A program made the position numbers and the translations under genes. From Pseudomonadota bacterium (GTDB lineage Bacteria > Pseudomonadota > Alphaproteobacteria > Acetobacterales > Acetobacteraceae), in the NCBI GenBank assembly GCA_021818505.1, contig JAKADX010000012.1, positions 28,057 through 92,056 on the forward strand: a DNA stretch of 64,000 nucleotides, written 5' to 3'. Every line of letters starts with the position of its first letter. Position 1 is the first letter of the stretch. Of this stretch, positions 34,837 to 42,215 are shown in pieces. The notes beneath the pieces were generated by a model, which saw nothing but the letters and a program-made list of their open reading frames with translations, was not told the DNA's origin and searched no databases.

Positions 34837-35202
34837 TCAATCCGTCGGAACGACGTCGTTTCCGCCATCCAGCACGATCCGGTCGCCAACGCGGCGGATC
34901 AGCACCTCGGACGGCTGGGTCCCTGCTGCGTGCGCGACGGACAAGGTCAATGACTGACCCGGACGCAGGGTCGCCACGAAACGCACCGGCGAGATCTGCG
35001 GCGCCTCGGAGACGGTCGCGACCACGCGCAGGCCGTCCGGCTCGACCGTGTAGTACACCGAGCCCCAGTCGCTGCCGAGCTGTAGGGTGCCCCCCTGCAA
35101 CGCAGCCAGTTCGCCGGCGCGCGCGGCACACGGCAGGATGAGGATGGCGCCCAGAGCGCAGAAAGCGGCGCGGCGGGCGGTGACGGCTGACACCATGCGC
35201 AT
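34837..35202 (-). CDS. Small exported hypothetical protein
   Basis: 121 residues. An N-terminal signal (MRMVSAVTARRAAFCALGAILIL ... AARAG) precedes a beta-rich, cysteine-free mature domain: LQLGSDWGSVYYTVEPDGLRVVATVSE then FVATLRPGQSLTLSVAHAAG. I do not recognise a family. AAGGAG lies 8 nt before the ATG at 35202. The 154 nt to luxR include an AT-rich block (34735-34775) that probably holds the luxR promoter. Confidence 0.65.
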   Translation of the reverse strand: MRMVSAVTARRAAFCALGAILILPCAARAGELAALQGGTLQLGSDWGSVYYTVEPDGLRVVATVSEAPQISPVRFVATLRPGQSLTLSVAHAAGTQPSEVLIRRVGDRIVLDGGNDVVPTD

Positions 35203-35369
35203 GAGTCTGTCTCCTTCGGCCAATTGCTGCGAATGAAAGCCGCGCGGAGGATGCGCGCGCCGCAACCCCATCCGCATCCCCCAAAAAGGGGAGAAAACGC
35301 ACCAGTACGCTGTTCTCAACTGGCTGCGGGCGATCTCTGGCGCAGCAACGCGGGGCCGGATGGCCGCGG

Positions 35370-35786
35370 TCAGTCGTCGCGGTGGACGCGCTCCATCCGC
35401 TCGTGGCGCTCCTGTGCCTCGATCGAGAGGGTAGCGATCGGCCGTGCCTCCAGCCGGCGCAAGCCGATCGGCTCGCCAGTTTCCTCGCAGAAGCCGTAGC
35501 TGCCGTTCTCGATGCGCAGCAGCGCCTGGTCGATCTTGGCGATCAGCTTGCGGGCGCGGTCGCGGGTCCGCAATTCCAGCGCCCGGTCGGTCTCAATGCT
35601 GGCACGGTCGGTGATGTCGGATTCGTTGATGCCGCCCTCCGACAGACTGGCCAGCGTACCGTCCGCCTCGCGCAGCAGATCGGTCCGCCAGCGCAGCAGC
35701 TTCTGGCGGAAATACTCGATCTGCAACGGGTTCATGAACTCCTCGGTGTCCGAGGGGCGGTAGTCGGGGGGCAGCGTGACCATCAT
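35370..35786 (-). CDS. dksA: RNA polymerase-binding protein DksA
   Basis: 138 residues. The coiled-coil tip carries the conserved D-x-x-D-x-A (ESDITDRAS, Asp57/Asp60/Ala62) that reaches the polymerase active site. The C-terminal globular part is SYGFCEETGEPIGLRRLEARPIATLSIEAQERHER. Only Cys100 of the four zinc-finger cysteines is kept, as in the alphaproteobacterial and other low-cysteine DksA forms. It works with ppGpp on stringent promoters. It lies downstream of fliX on the same strand, an order seen in other alphaproteobacteria. Two adjacent ATGs make the start 35786 or 35783. Confidence 0.93.
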   Translation of the reverse strand: MMVTLPPDYRPSDTEEFMNPLQIEYFRQKLLRWRTDLLREADGTLASLSEGGINESDITDRASIETDRALELRTRDRARKLIAKIDQALLRIENGSYGFCEETGEPIGLRRLEARPIATLSIEAQERHERMERVHRDD

Positions 35787-35946
35787 GGCGGGGGCGGGTC
35801 CTGCGTCCTGTCGGCGGTGGCCTCGGTCGGAAACACCGCCGGAGCCCAACGCCCCTGCCGTCCCTCGGGCCTTAAGTTGTGGCGGCTTATAGCCATGCGG
35901 CCGTGCCGCGCCAAGACCATTGCCCATGCAAAAGCGCGCCCGGCGG

Positions 35947-36336
35947 TCACGTCCCGCCGAAGCGCGCCAATTCGATGCGTGCCCGCAACACCACCGCCGC
36001 GACCGCCTCCCGCAGGGCCGGATGCGCCGCGGCCGGGACGGCCTGGGCGAGCCGGCCCAGCCGGTCCAGGCGCTCGCCGGACACCGCATCGGCCAGGATA
36101 TCGTGCTGCAGTGCAGTGAGTTCCGCCAGCAGCGCCCGCGCGCCGCGCCGCGCCTCGCGGTCGGCGAGCGGCTCGGCAGCGGATTCCTGAAGCGCCAGCA
36201 GGCCGTCGAGGGGCGATGCGGCGGCGGCAAGCACGGCGCGACCGGCGGGCATGGTGAAGCCGGCCGTACCGGCGCGGTGGCGTGGCGGGTCCGCGCCGGG
36301 GGGCGTGATGCCATTGGGTCCGCCGATCGGCTCCAT
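35947..36336 (-). CDS. fliX: Flagellar assembly regulator FliX
   Basis: 129 residues. A short N-terminus MEPIGGPNG precedes TGAFTMP-like GTAGFTMPAG and the conserved LDGLLALQES. RRGARALLAELTALQHDIL and the closing VLRARIELARFG follow. This matches FliX, the alphaproteobacterial checkpoint factor that couples class II flagellar assembly to FlbD activity. AGGAGG lies 6 nt before the ATG. It is divergent from flgI across 160 nt, as in Caulobacter. Confidence 0.85.
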   Translation of the reverse strand: MEPIGGPNGITPPGADPPRHRAGTAGFTMPAGRAVLAAAASPLDGLLALQESAAEPLADREARRGARALLAELTALQHDILADAVSGERLDRLGRLAQAVPAAAHPALREAVAAVVLRARIELARFGGT

Positions 36337-36496
36337 CCGAAGCCTCCTGAATCTGCCCGGCGGACGCTGCCGCCCGGCAGGTTGTGCCGGGCGCCGCAAC
36401 CTGCGCGTGGCGGATTTCAGCCGCCCCGCGCTGGTACGGCGCTTGCCCTTCATGGAGCGCAATTCTTGATGACCCGTGACGAGGACCGCGCCCCCG

Positions 36497-37594
36497 ATGC
36501 CGCTCCGCCTGCTCTGTCTTCTGCTCGGCCTGCTCGCATCGGTGCCGGCGGCGGCGCAGGTGCGTATCAAGGACATCGCCGACATCGAGGGCATCCGCGA
36601 CAACCAGTTGGTCGGGTACGGCCTGGTGGTCGGGCTGAACGGCACCGGCGACAAGCTCAACGCAGCCGTGTTCACCCGCGAGTCTCTGGTGGCGATGCTG
36701 GAACGGCTCGGTGTCAACACGCGCGATCAGATCGCACAGCTCGACACCAAGAACGTCGCCGCGGTCATGGTGACCGCCAACCTGCCACCCTTCGCGCGCA
36801 CCGGCAGCCGCATCGACATCGCCGTCTCGGCCCTCGGCGATGCCTCCGACCTGATGGGCGGGACGCTGCTGGTCACGCCGCTCATGGCGGCCGACGGCGA
36901 GGTGTACGCGGTGGCGCAGGGTGCGCTGACCACCGCCGCGATCTCCGCCAAGGGGGCTGCGGCCTCGGTGACGCGGGGCGTGCCGACGTCCGGTCGCATC
37001 GCCAACGGCGCCATCGTCGAGCGCGAGGTGAAATACGCGCTCGGCGCGCAGGCCCAGGTGCATCTGGCGCTGCGCAACCCCGATCTGACCACCGCCGAGC
37101 GCATTTCGACGGCGATCAACCGCGCGGTCGGCGGCACGCCGGCACAGACGCTCGACCCGCGGACGGTCGCGCTCGACCTGCGCGGCGACGACGTGGTGGC
37201 CACCCTGGCACGCATCGAGGAACTGCGGGTGCAGCCCGACACGCCGGCGGTGGTGGTGGTCGAGGAATCGAGCGGCACCATCGTCATGGGCGACAACGTG
37301 CGCATCAGCACGGTGGCGGTGGCGCAGGGCAACCTGACGGTGCGCGTGACCGAGACGCCGCAGGTGAGCCAGCCGGCGCCGTTCAGCAACGGGCAGACGG
37401 TAGTGGTGCCGCGCACCTCCGTGCAGGTGCAGGATGGCGCGGGCAACAAGATGGGCGTGGTGCCGGCGGCGCCGACGCTGCGCGACCTGGTGGCGAGCCT
37501 GAATGCCCTCGGCGTCGGGCCGCGCGACATGATCAGCATCCTGCAGTCGATCAAGGCGGCGGGCGCCCTGCAGGCGGATCTGGAGATACGGTGA
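36497..37594 (+). CDS. flgI: Flagellar P-ring protein FlgI
   Basis: 365 residues. A signal peptide (MPLRLLCLLLGLLASVPAAAQ) leads to the hallmark VRIKDIADIEGIRDNQLVGYGLVVGLNGTGD (residues about 22-52). NVAAVMVTANLPPFARTGSRID and the C-terminal FSNGQTVVVPRTSVQV follow. FlgI forms the periplasmic P ring around the flagellar rod. I chose the ATG at 36497 with GAGGA about 10 nt upstream; an in-frame GTG 21 nt earlier is possible. It heads a flgI/rod-binding/flgN-like operon. Confidence 0.97.
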   Translation: MPLRLLCLLLGLLASVPAAAQVRIKDIADIEGIRDNQLVGYGLVVGLNGTGDKLNAAVFTRESLVAMLERLGVNTRDQIAQLDTKNVAAVMVTANLPPFARTGSRIDIAVSALGDASDLMGGTLLVTPLMAADGEVYAVAQGALTTAAISAKGAAASVTRGVPTSGRIANGAIVEREVKYALGAQAQVHLALRNPDLTTAERISTAINRAVGGTPAQTLDPRTVALDLRGDDVVATLARIEELRVQPDTPAVVVVEESSGTIVMGDNVRISTVAVAQGNLTVRVTETPQVSQPAPFSNGQTVVVPRTSVQVQDGAGNKMGVVPAAPTLRDLVASLNALGVGPRDMISILQSIKAAGALQADLEIR

Positions 37595-37848
37595 TGATCC
37601 CTGCGATCACGGGTGTCGCGGCGGCGGCGCAGGCGTTCGAGGGCAGCGTGCTCGGCCAGTTGCTCGCACCGATGTTTGACACGCTGGACGCCAGCGGCGG
37701 CCCGTTCGGCGGCGGTGTGGGCGAGCAGACCTGGCGGCCGATGCTGACCGAGGCGATCGGCCGGCAGATGGCGGCGCGCGGAGGGCTAGGCCTCGCCGCG
37801 CCGGTCATGCGGCAACTGCTTCAGGCGCAGGAGGGCGCGGCGAAATGA
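37594..37848 (+). CDS. Rod-binding protein (FlgJ N-domain / CheL type)
   Basis: 84 residues: AAAQAFEGSVLGQLLAPMFDTLDASG then WRPMLTEAIGRQMAARGGLGLAAPVM. This is the rod-binding domain found at the N-terminus of FlgJ, here without the muramidase half. In alphaproteobacteria such stand-alone forms (CheL) sit after flgI. The start ATG overlaps the flgI stop (TGATG), and the stop overlaps the next start (ATGA). Confidence 0.88.
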   Translation: MIPAITGVAAAAQAFEGSVLGQLLAPMFDTLDASGGPFGGGVGEQTWRPMLTEAIGRQMAARGGLGLAAPVMRQLLQAQEGAAK

Positions 37849-38219
37849 CCCAGGCGCTGACCGCGGCCGCGGCGGCGCTGGCGGCGACGCTCGCAGAGGA
37901 GAACGCCGCGCTGGCGGCGCTGGACCTCGGCATGGCGGCGGCGCTGCTGGCGAAGAAGCGCGCCGCAGCCGAGGCATTCGCGCGCGCGCAGGCGGAACCG
38001 ACCGACCCGGCGGACGTGGCGCAGCGCGCCCTCGCCGCCCGGCTGCGCGATCTGGCCGAGGAGAACCGCGTGCTGCTCGAGCGCGGATTGCGCGTACAGG
38101 CGCGGGTGCTGGAGCTGGTGGCGCGAGCGGTGCCCCGGCTGGCGGCGCCACGCTACGGCGCGCGCGGCGCGCCGGCGACGGACGCGGTCGCGCCAGTGAT
38201 CGTGTCGGCGCGCGTGTAG
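37845..38219 (+). CDS. FlgN-like / FlbY-like flagellar protein
   Basis: 124 residues, alanine-rich and helical: ATLAEENAALAALDLGMAAALLAKKRAAAEAF, then LRDLAEENRVLLERGLRVQARVLELVARAV (regions). The C-terminal APRYGARG motif is shared by the small flagellar gene that follows flgI-cheL in alphaproteobacteria. Best read as a FlgN-type export chaperone or FlbY homologue; sequence alone does not settle which. Confidence 0.7.
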   Translation: MTQALTAAAAALAATLAEENAALAALDLGMAAALLAKKRAAAEAFARAQAEPTDPADVAQRALAARLRDLAEENRVLLERGLRVQARVLELVARAVPRLAAPRYGARGAPATDAVAPVIVSARV

Positions 38220-38251
38220 CCGTTGCCGCGCGCGCATGATACTGCGCCGGC

Positions 38252-38989
38252 ATGGCGCAGGCAGCTTCGGGCAGCGACGCGGCGTGGCGGCATCAGCCGC
38301 TCTACGATGCAATGCTCGGCCCGCCGGTTGCCGCGGACGGCTGCGTCGTGCTGGGGCGGATCGCGCAGAGCCTGGACGGGCGCATCGCCACCAGCAGCGG
38401 CAGGAGCTTCTGGATCGGCGGCGAGGCCGACCGGCTTCACACGCACCGGCTGCGGGCACTTGCCGACGCCGTGGTGGTCGGCGCTGGCACCGTGGCAGCG
38501 GACGATCCGCAACTGACCACGCGACTCTGCGACGGCCCCTCACCGGTGCGGGTGGTGATCGACACCGAGCGGCGGCTCGGTCCGCGCCATCGCGTGTTCG
38601 CCGATGGCGGGCCGCCGACGTTGCTTCTGTGCGGTGTCGCGGGTCCGGCGACGTTCGGCCAGGCCGAGGCGGTTCCCGTGCCGCGCTGCCCGCGAGGCGG
38701 GCTGGAGCCGCTGGCCGTCCTGGCGGCACTGGCCGCCCGCGGGCTGCGGCGCGTGCTGGTGGAGGGGGGCGGTGTGACGCTGTCGCGCTTTCTGGCTGCC
38801 GGGGCGCTGGACCGGCTGCATGTTACGCTGGCGCCGCTGTTGCTGGGCGCCGGCGTGCCTGCGTTCACCCTGCCCTGCCCCGCCCAGCCGGCGGACGGGA
38901 TGCGGCTGGAATGGACGGAACACCGGCTGGGCGGCGACCTGCTGCTCGACATCGCGCTGAGGCGCGCCCGACCGCCGGCCTGCGCATGA
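38252..38989 (+). CDS. RibD C-terminal-domain reductase
   Basis: 245 residues. It contains the reductase half of RibD only: LGRIAQSLDGRIAT, LHTHRLRALADAVVVGAGTVAADDPQL, VLVEGGGVTLSRFL and the C-terminal LAPLLLGAG. The deaminase domain is absent. Stand-alone RibD-C proteins reduce pteridine- or pyrimidine-like substrates with NADPH. Its stop overlaps the next alcohol dehydrogenase gene, so the two form a unit. Confidence 0.85.
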   Translation: MAQAASGSDAAWRHQPLYDAMLGPPVAADGCVVLGRIAQSLDGRIATSSGRSFWIGGEADRLHTHRLRALADAVVVGAGTVAADDPQLTTRLCDGPSPVRVVIDTERRLGPRHRVFADGGPPTLLLCGVAGPATFGQAEAVPVPRCPRGGLEPLAVLAALAARGLRRVLVEGGGVTLSRFLAAGALDRLHVTLAPLLLGAGVPAFTLPCPAQPADGMRLEWTEHRLGGDLLLDIALRRARPPACA

Positions 38990-39924
38990 CCGTCGCCCGC
39001 GCCTTCTGGACCGTCGCGCCCGGCGTGGGCGAGTTGCGCGAGGAGACCCTGGGCACCGAGGGCGTGCTGGTGCAAGCGCTGGCAAGCGGCATCTCCCGCG
39101 GCACCGAGGCCACGGTATTCGCGGGCCACGTGCCGCCGAGCCAGTACCAAATGATGCGGGCGCCGCTGATGGCCGGCAGCTTCCCGTTCCCGGTGAAATA
39201 CGGCTACAGCGCCGTGGGCGTGACCGAGGACGGCGCGCGCGTGTTCGTGCTCCATCCGCACCAGGATCGTTTCCGCGCACCGTCCGCCATGTGCATCCCC
39301 GTGCCCGACGCGGTGCCGACGGCGCGAGCGGTGCTGGCGGCCAATATGGAAACGGCCTTGAACAATTGCTGGGACGCCGCCCCACTGGCCGGCGAGCGGG
39401 CATTGGTGGTCGGCGCCGGCGTGGTCGGGCTGCTGACCGCCGCGCTGCTGGCGCGCGTGCCGGGGATGCAGGTGACAGTGGTCGATCCCGAGCCGGCGCG
39501 GGCTGAACCGGCCCGACGCCTGGGTTGCACCTTCGCCGCCCCAGACTCCGCGCCGGAGGAGCAGGAACTGATCGTCCACGCGTCCGGCACCGAGGCGGGC
39601 CTGCGGCTGGCGCTGTCGCGGGCGGCATTCGAGGGGCGGATCATCGAGGCAAGTTGGTTCGCCGACCGGGTGCCGGCGCTGCCGCTAGGTGAGGCGTTCC
39701 ACGCGCGGCGGCTGCGCGTCGTCTCCTCCCAGGTCGGCAGCATCGCGCCGGCGATGCGGGGGCGGCGGACGCACAGCGAAAGACTGGCGCTGGCGCTCGA
39801 CCTGCTCGCTGATCCGGCCTTCGACGCGCTGCTGGAAGCGCCGGTGGATTTCGCCGACCTGCCGCGCGCGATGCCGCGTTTGCTCGCCGGCGGCTTGTGC
39901 CATGTCGTCCGTTACGCGACATAA
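38986..39924 (+). CDS. Zinc-type alcohol dehydrogenase-like protein (MDR family)
   Basis: 312 residues. The Rossmann half shows ALVVGAGVVGLLTAALLARVPG and VTVVDPEPARAEPARRLG. The N-terminal half has ALASGISRGTEATVFAGHVPP, as in the BchC-like branch of medium-chain dehydrogenases. The usual structural-zinc Cys cluster is absent. It overlaps the RibD-C gene by 4 nt. RibD-C/dehydrogenase pairs occur next to 6-carboxytetrahydropterin synthase genes in other alphaproteobacteria; that third gene is not here. The substrate is unknown. Confidence 0.8.
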   Translation: MTVARAFWTVAPGVGELREETLGTEGVLVQALASGISRGTEATVFAGHVPPSQYQMMRAPLMAGSFPFPVKYGYSAVGVTEDGARVFVLHPHQDRFRAPSAMCIPVPDAVPTARAVLAANMETALNNCWDAAPLAGERALVVGAGVVGLLTAALLARVPGMQVTVVDPEPARAEPARRLGCTFAAPDSAPEEQELIVHASGTEAGLRLALSRAAFEGRIIEASWFADRVPALPLGEAFHARRLRVVSSQVGSIAPAMRGRRTHSERLALALDLLADPAFDALLEAPVDFADLPRAMPRLLAGGLCHVVRYAT

Positions 39925-39931
39925 TTCGGGC

Positions 39932-41221
39932 ATGCCTCCACCCTTCCCGCTCGGCCCGTCGCTCTGGGCCGCCACTGCCCCGCCGGCGCCGCCGACCCCG
40001 CCGCTGGCCGAAAGCGTCACCACCGATGTCTGCGTGATCGGCGGTGGATATTGCGGCTTGTCGGCCGCGCTGCATCTGGCCGAGGCCGGTATCAGCGTGC
40101 GGGTGCTGGAGGCGGAGGAACCGGGCTGGGGCGGGTCGGGGCGCAATGGCGGGCAGGTGATCCCTGGTCTGAAATACGATCCCGACGAACTGGAAGAAAA
40201 ATTCCCCGGCGAGGCAGGAGCGCGGCTGGTGGCCTTCGCCGGCGGCACGGCTGACACCGTATTCGACCTGATCGCGAAGCACCGGATGGACGTGCCGCAC
40301 ACGCGCGCCGGCTGGGTCCAGGGCGCGCACAGCGCGGAGGCGATGGCGGAGGCGACACGGCGCGCCGAGCAATGGGCGCGGCGCGGCGTGGCAGCACGGG
40401 TGCTCGACACGGCGCAGACGGCGTCGTTGCTCGGGACCGGAAAATATGTCGGCGGCTGGCTCGATCCGCGCGGCGGAGCGGTGCAGCCGCTCGCCTACGC
40501 GCGCGGGCTGGCGCGGGCGGCACAGACGGCAGGCGCGATCGTCCACGGTCGCACGGGGGCCACGTCGCTGACGCGGCGCAACGGGCGCTGGGAGGTTTCC
40601 ACCGCGAGCGGCGCCAGCGTCACGGCCGAACAGGTCGTGGTGGCGACCAACGGCTACAGCGGCGATCTGATCCCGAATCTGCGGCGCAGCGTGATCGCGA
40701 TGAACTCCTTCATCGTCGCGACGGAACCGTTGAGTGATAACCTGCGGCACACGGTGCTGCCGCAGGGCCACGTCTCGTCCGACACGCGCAAGCTGCTGCT
40801 GTATTTCCGGCTCGACCATGAGGGGCGGCTGCTGATGGGCGGGCGCGGGCCGCTGCGCGAACCGAAGGACGAAGCCGACTGGGCGCATTTGGAACGGGTC
40901 ACCGCGAAGATGTTTCCGCAGGTCGGCAGTGCGAGGATCGCGTATCGCTGGTGCGGACGCGTCGCGCTGACGCGCGACTTCCTACCGCATCTGCACATGC
41001 CGGCACCGGGACTGCTGGTCGATATCGGCTGCATGGGCCGCGGTGTCGGGTTGCAGACCGCGATGGGGCGGGCGATCGCGCGCTATCTGCGCAGTAGCGA
41101 TCCTGCCGAACTGCCGCTGCCGCCGACACCGATCGCGGCGATTCCGCTGCATGGTGCACGGCGGCTGTACGTGTCAGCGATCATCGCCTGGTACAAGATG
41201 AACGACGCCGGAATCGGGTGA
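39932..41221 (+). CDS. FAD-dependent amine oxidase-like protein (DAO superfamily, PuuB-like)
   Basis: 429 residues. FAD-binding motif DVCVIGGGYCGLSAALHLAEAG at about 33-54, then GWGGSGRNGGQVIPGLKYDP, the signature shared with gamma-glutamylputrescine oxidase PuuB and related DadA-type enzymes. The C-terminal IGCMGRGVGLQTAMGRAIA is the second FAD contact. It oxidises an amine or amino acid; no puu gene is adjacent. It starts 7 nt after the dehydrogenase stop and converges on the minus-strand low-oxygen cluster. Confidence 0.85.
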   Translation: MPPPFPLGPSLWAATAPPAPPTPPLAESVTTDVCVIGGGYCGLSAALHLAEAGISVRVLEAEEPGWGGSGRNGGQVIPGLKYDPDELEEKFPGEAGARLVAFAGGTADTVFDLIAKHRMDVPHTRAGWVQGAHSAEAMAEATRRAEQWARRGVAARVLDTAQTASLLGTGKYVGGWLDPRGGAVQPLAYARGLARAAQTAGAIVHGRTGATSLTRRNGRWEVSTASGASVTAEQVVVATNGYSGDLIPNLRRSVIAMNSFIVATEPLSDNLRHTVLPQGHVSSDTRKLLLYFRLDHEGRLLMGGRGPLREPKDEADWAHLERVTAKMFPQVGSARIAYRWCGRVALTRDFLPHLHMPAPGLLVDIGCMGRGVGLQTAMGRAIARYLRSSDPAELPLPPTPIAAIPLHGARRLYVSAIIAWYKMNDAGIG

Positions 41222-41225
41222 CGCG

Positions 41226-42215
41226 CTATCCCTGCCAGCCTTGCAGGATGCGGATGTAGTTCGCGCGCTCAAAAGCCGCCGGATCGCGCACCCGCGCCTC
41301 GCTCATGCGGCCGCGAATCTCGGCGGGGCCGACACCGCGCGCGTCCAGCCAGGCGCGCAGGCCGTCGAGCAGCACGCGCATATGCGCCGGCCCGTGGCGC
41401 AGCAGCGCCGAGGTGGTCATCACGACATCGGCGCCGACCAGCAGGTATTTCACCACCTCCTCCGCCGTCTCGACGCCGGTGCTTGCGGCGAGCGAGGCGC
41501 GCAGCTTGCCGGCCAGGATGCCGATCCAGCGCAGCGGCACCCGGATTTCCGCCTTCGCGCTGAGCGGCACTTCATAGTGCAGCCGCAGCGATGCGAGATC
41601 GACGTCGGGCTGGTAGAAGCGGTTGAACAGGACGAAACCGTCGGCACCCGCCGCCTCCAGTCGCCGCAGCAGATGGCCCGGCGCGGTGAAGAACGGGCTG
41701 AGCTTGACCGCGATCGGAACCGTCACCGCCGCGCGCACCGCACGCAGGATCGCCACGTAGGCATCCTCGACCTGCGTCGCGCTGCGCGTGAGATCGGAGG
41801 CGAGGAAGAACACGTTCAGCTCGATCGCGCTGGCCCCGGCCTGCTGCAACAGCCGCGCATAGTCGATCCATCCCGCCTCGCTGGCGCCGTTGAGGCTGGC
41901 GATCACCGGGATATCGACGGCGCGGCGGGCGGCGCTGATGGTTGCCAGATAGTGCTCGGTGCCGCTGCGGTACTCGGCACTCGGCGGGAAGTAGCCCAAC
42001 GCCTCGGGGAAGCTCTCGGCGCCCGCGCCGAGCATCCGCTCGCGGTCCTCCTCCTCGCGTTCGATCTGCTCCTGGAAGATCGACGGCAGCACAACGGCGG
42101 CAGCGCCATGATCCTCCAGCGCACGGAGATTGCCGAGGTCGAGGTTGAGCGGAGAAGCGGACGCAACCAGCGGGTTGCGCAGGTTGAAGCCGAGATAGCG
42201 TGAGGTGAGGTCCAT
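41226..42215 (-). CDS. Dihydroorotate dehydrogenase-like flavoprotein
   Basis: 329 residues of TIM-barrel dihydroorotate dehydrogenase type: SRYLGFNLRNPLVASASPLN at the start, VIASLNGASEAGW, AIELNVFF and VKLSPFFTAPG in the barrel. The pyrimidine-biosynthetic nucleophile loop is not clearly conserved, and these proteins are usually annotated only as dihydroorotate dehydrogenase-like. Its start overlaps the nifJ stop by 1 nt, so it is the third gene of the GltD-like/nifJ operon controlled by the anaerobox at 47491. A role in redox chemistry linked to PFOR is inference; pyrimidine synthesis is not proven. Confidence 0.8.
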   Translation of the reverse strand: MDLTSRYLGFNLRNPLVASASPLNLDLGNLRALEDHGAAAVVLPSIFQEQIEREEEDRERMLGAGAESFPEALGYFPPSAEYRSGTEHYLATISAARRAVDIPVIASLNGASEAGWIDYARLLQQAGASAIELNVFFLASDLTRSATQVEDAYVAILRAVRAAVTVPIAVKLSPFFTAPGHLLRRLEAAGADGFVLFNRFYQPDVDLASLRLHYEVPLSAKAEIRVPLRWIGILAGKLRASLAASTGVETAEEVVKYLLVGADVVMTTSALLRHGPAHMRVLLDGLRAWLDARGVGPAEIRGRMSEARVRDPAAFERANYIRILQGWQG

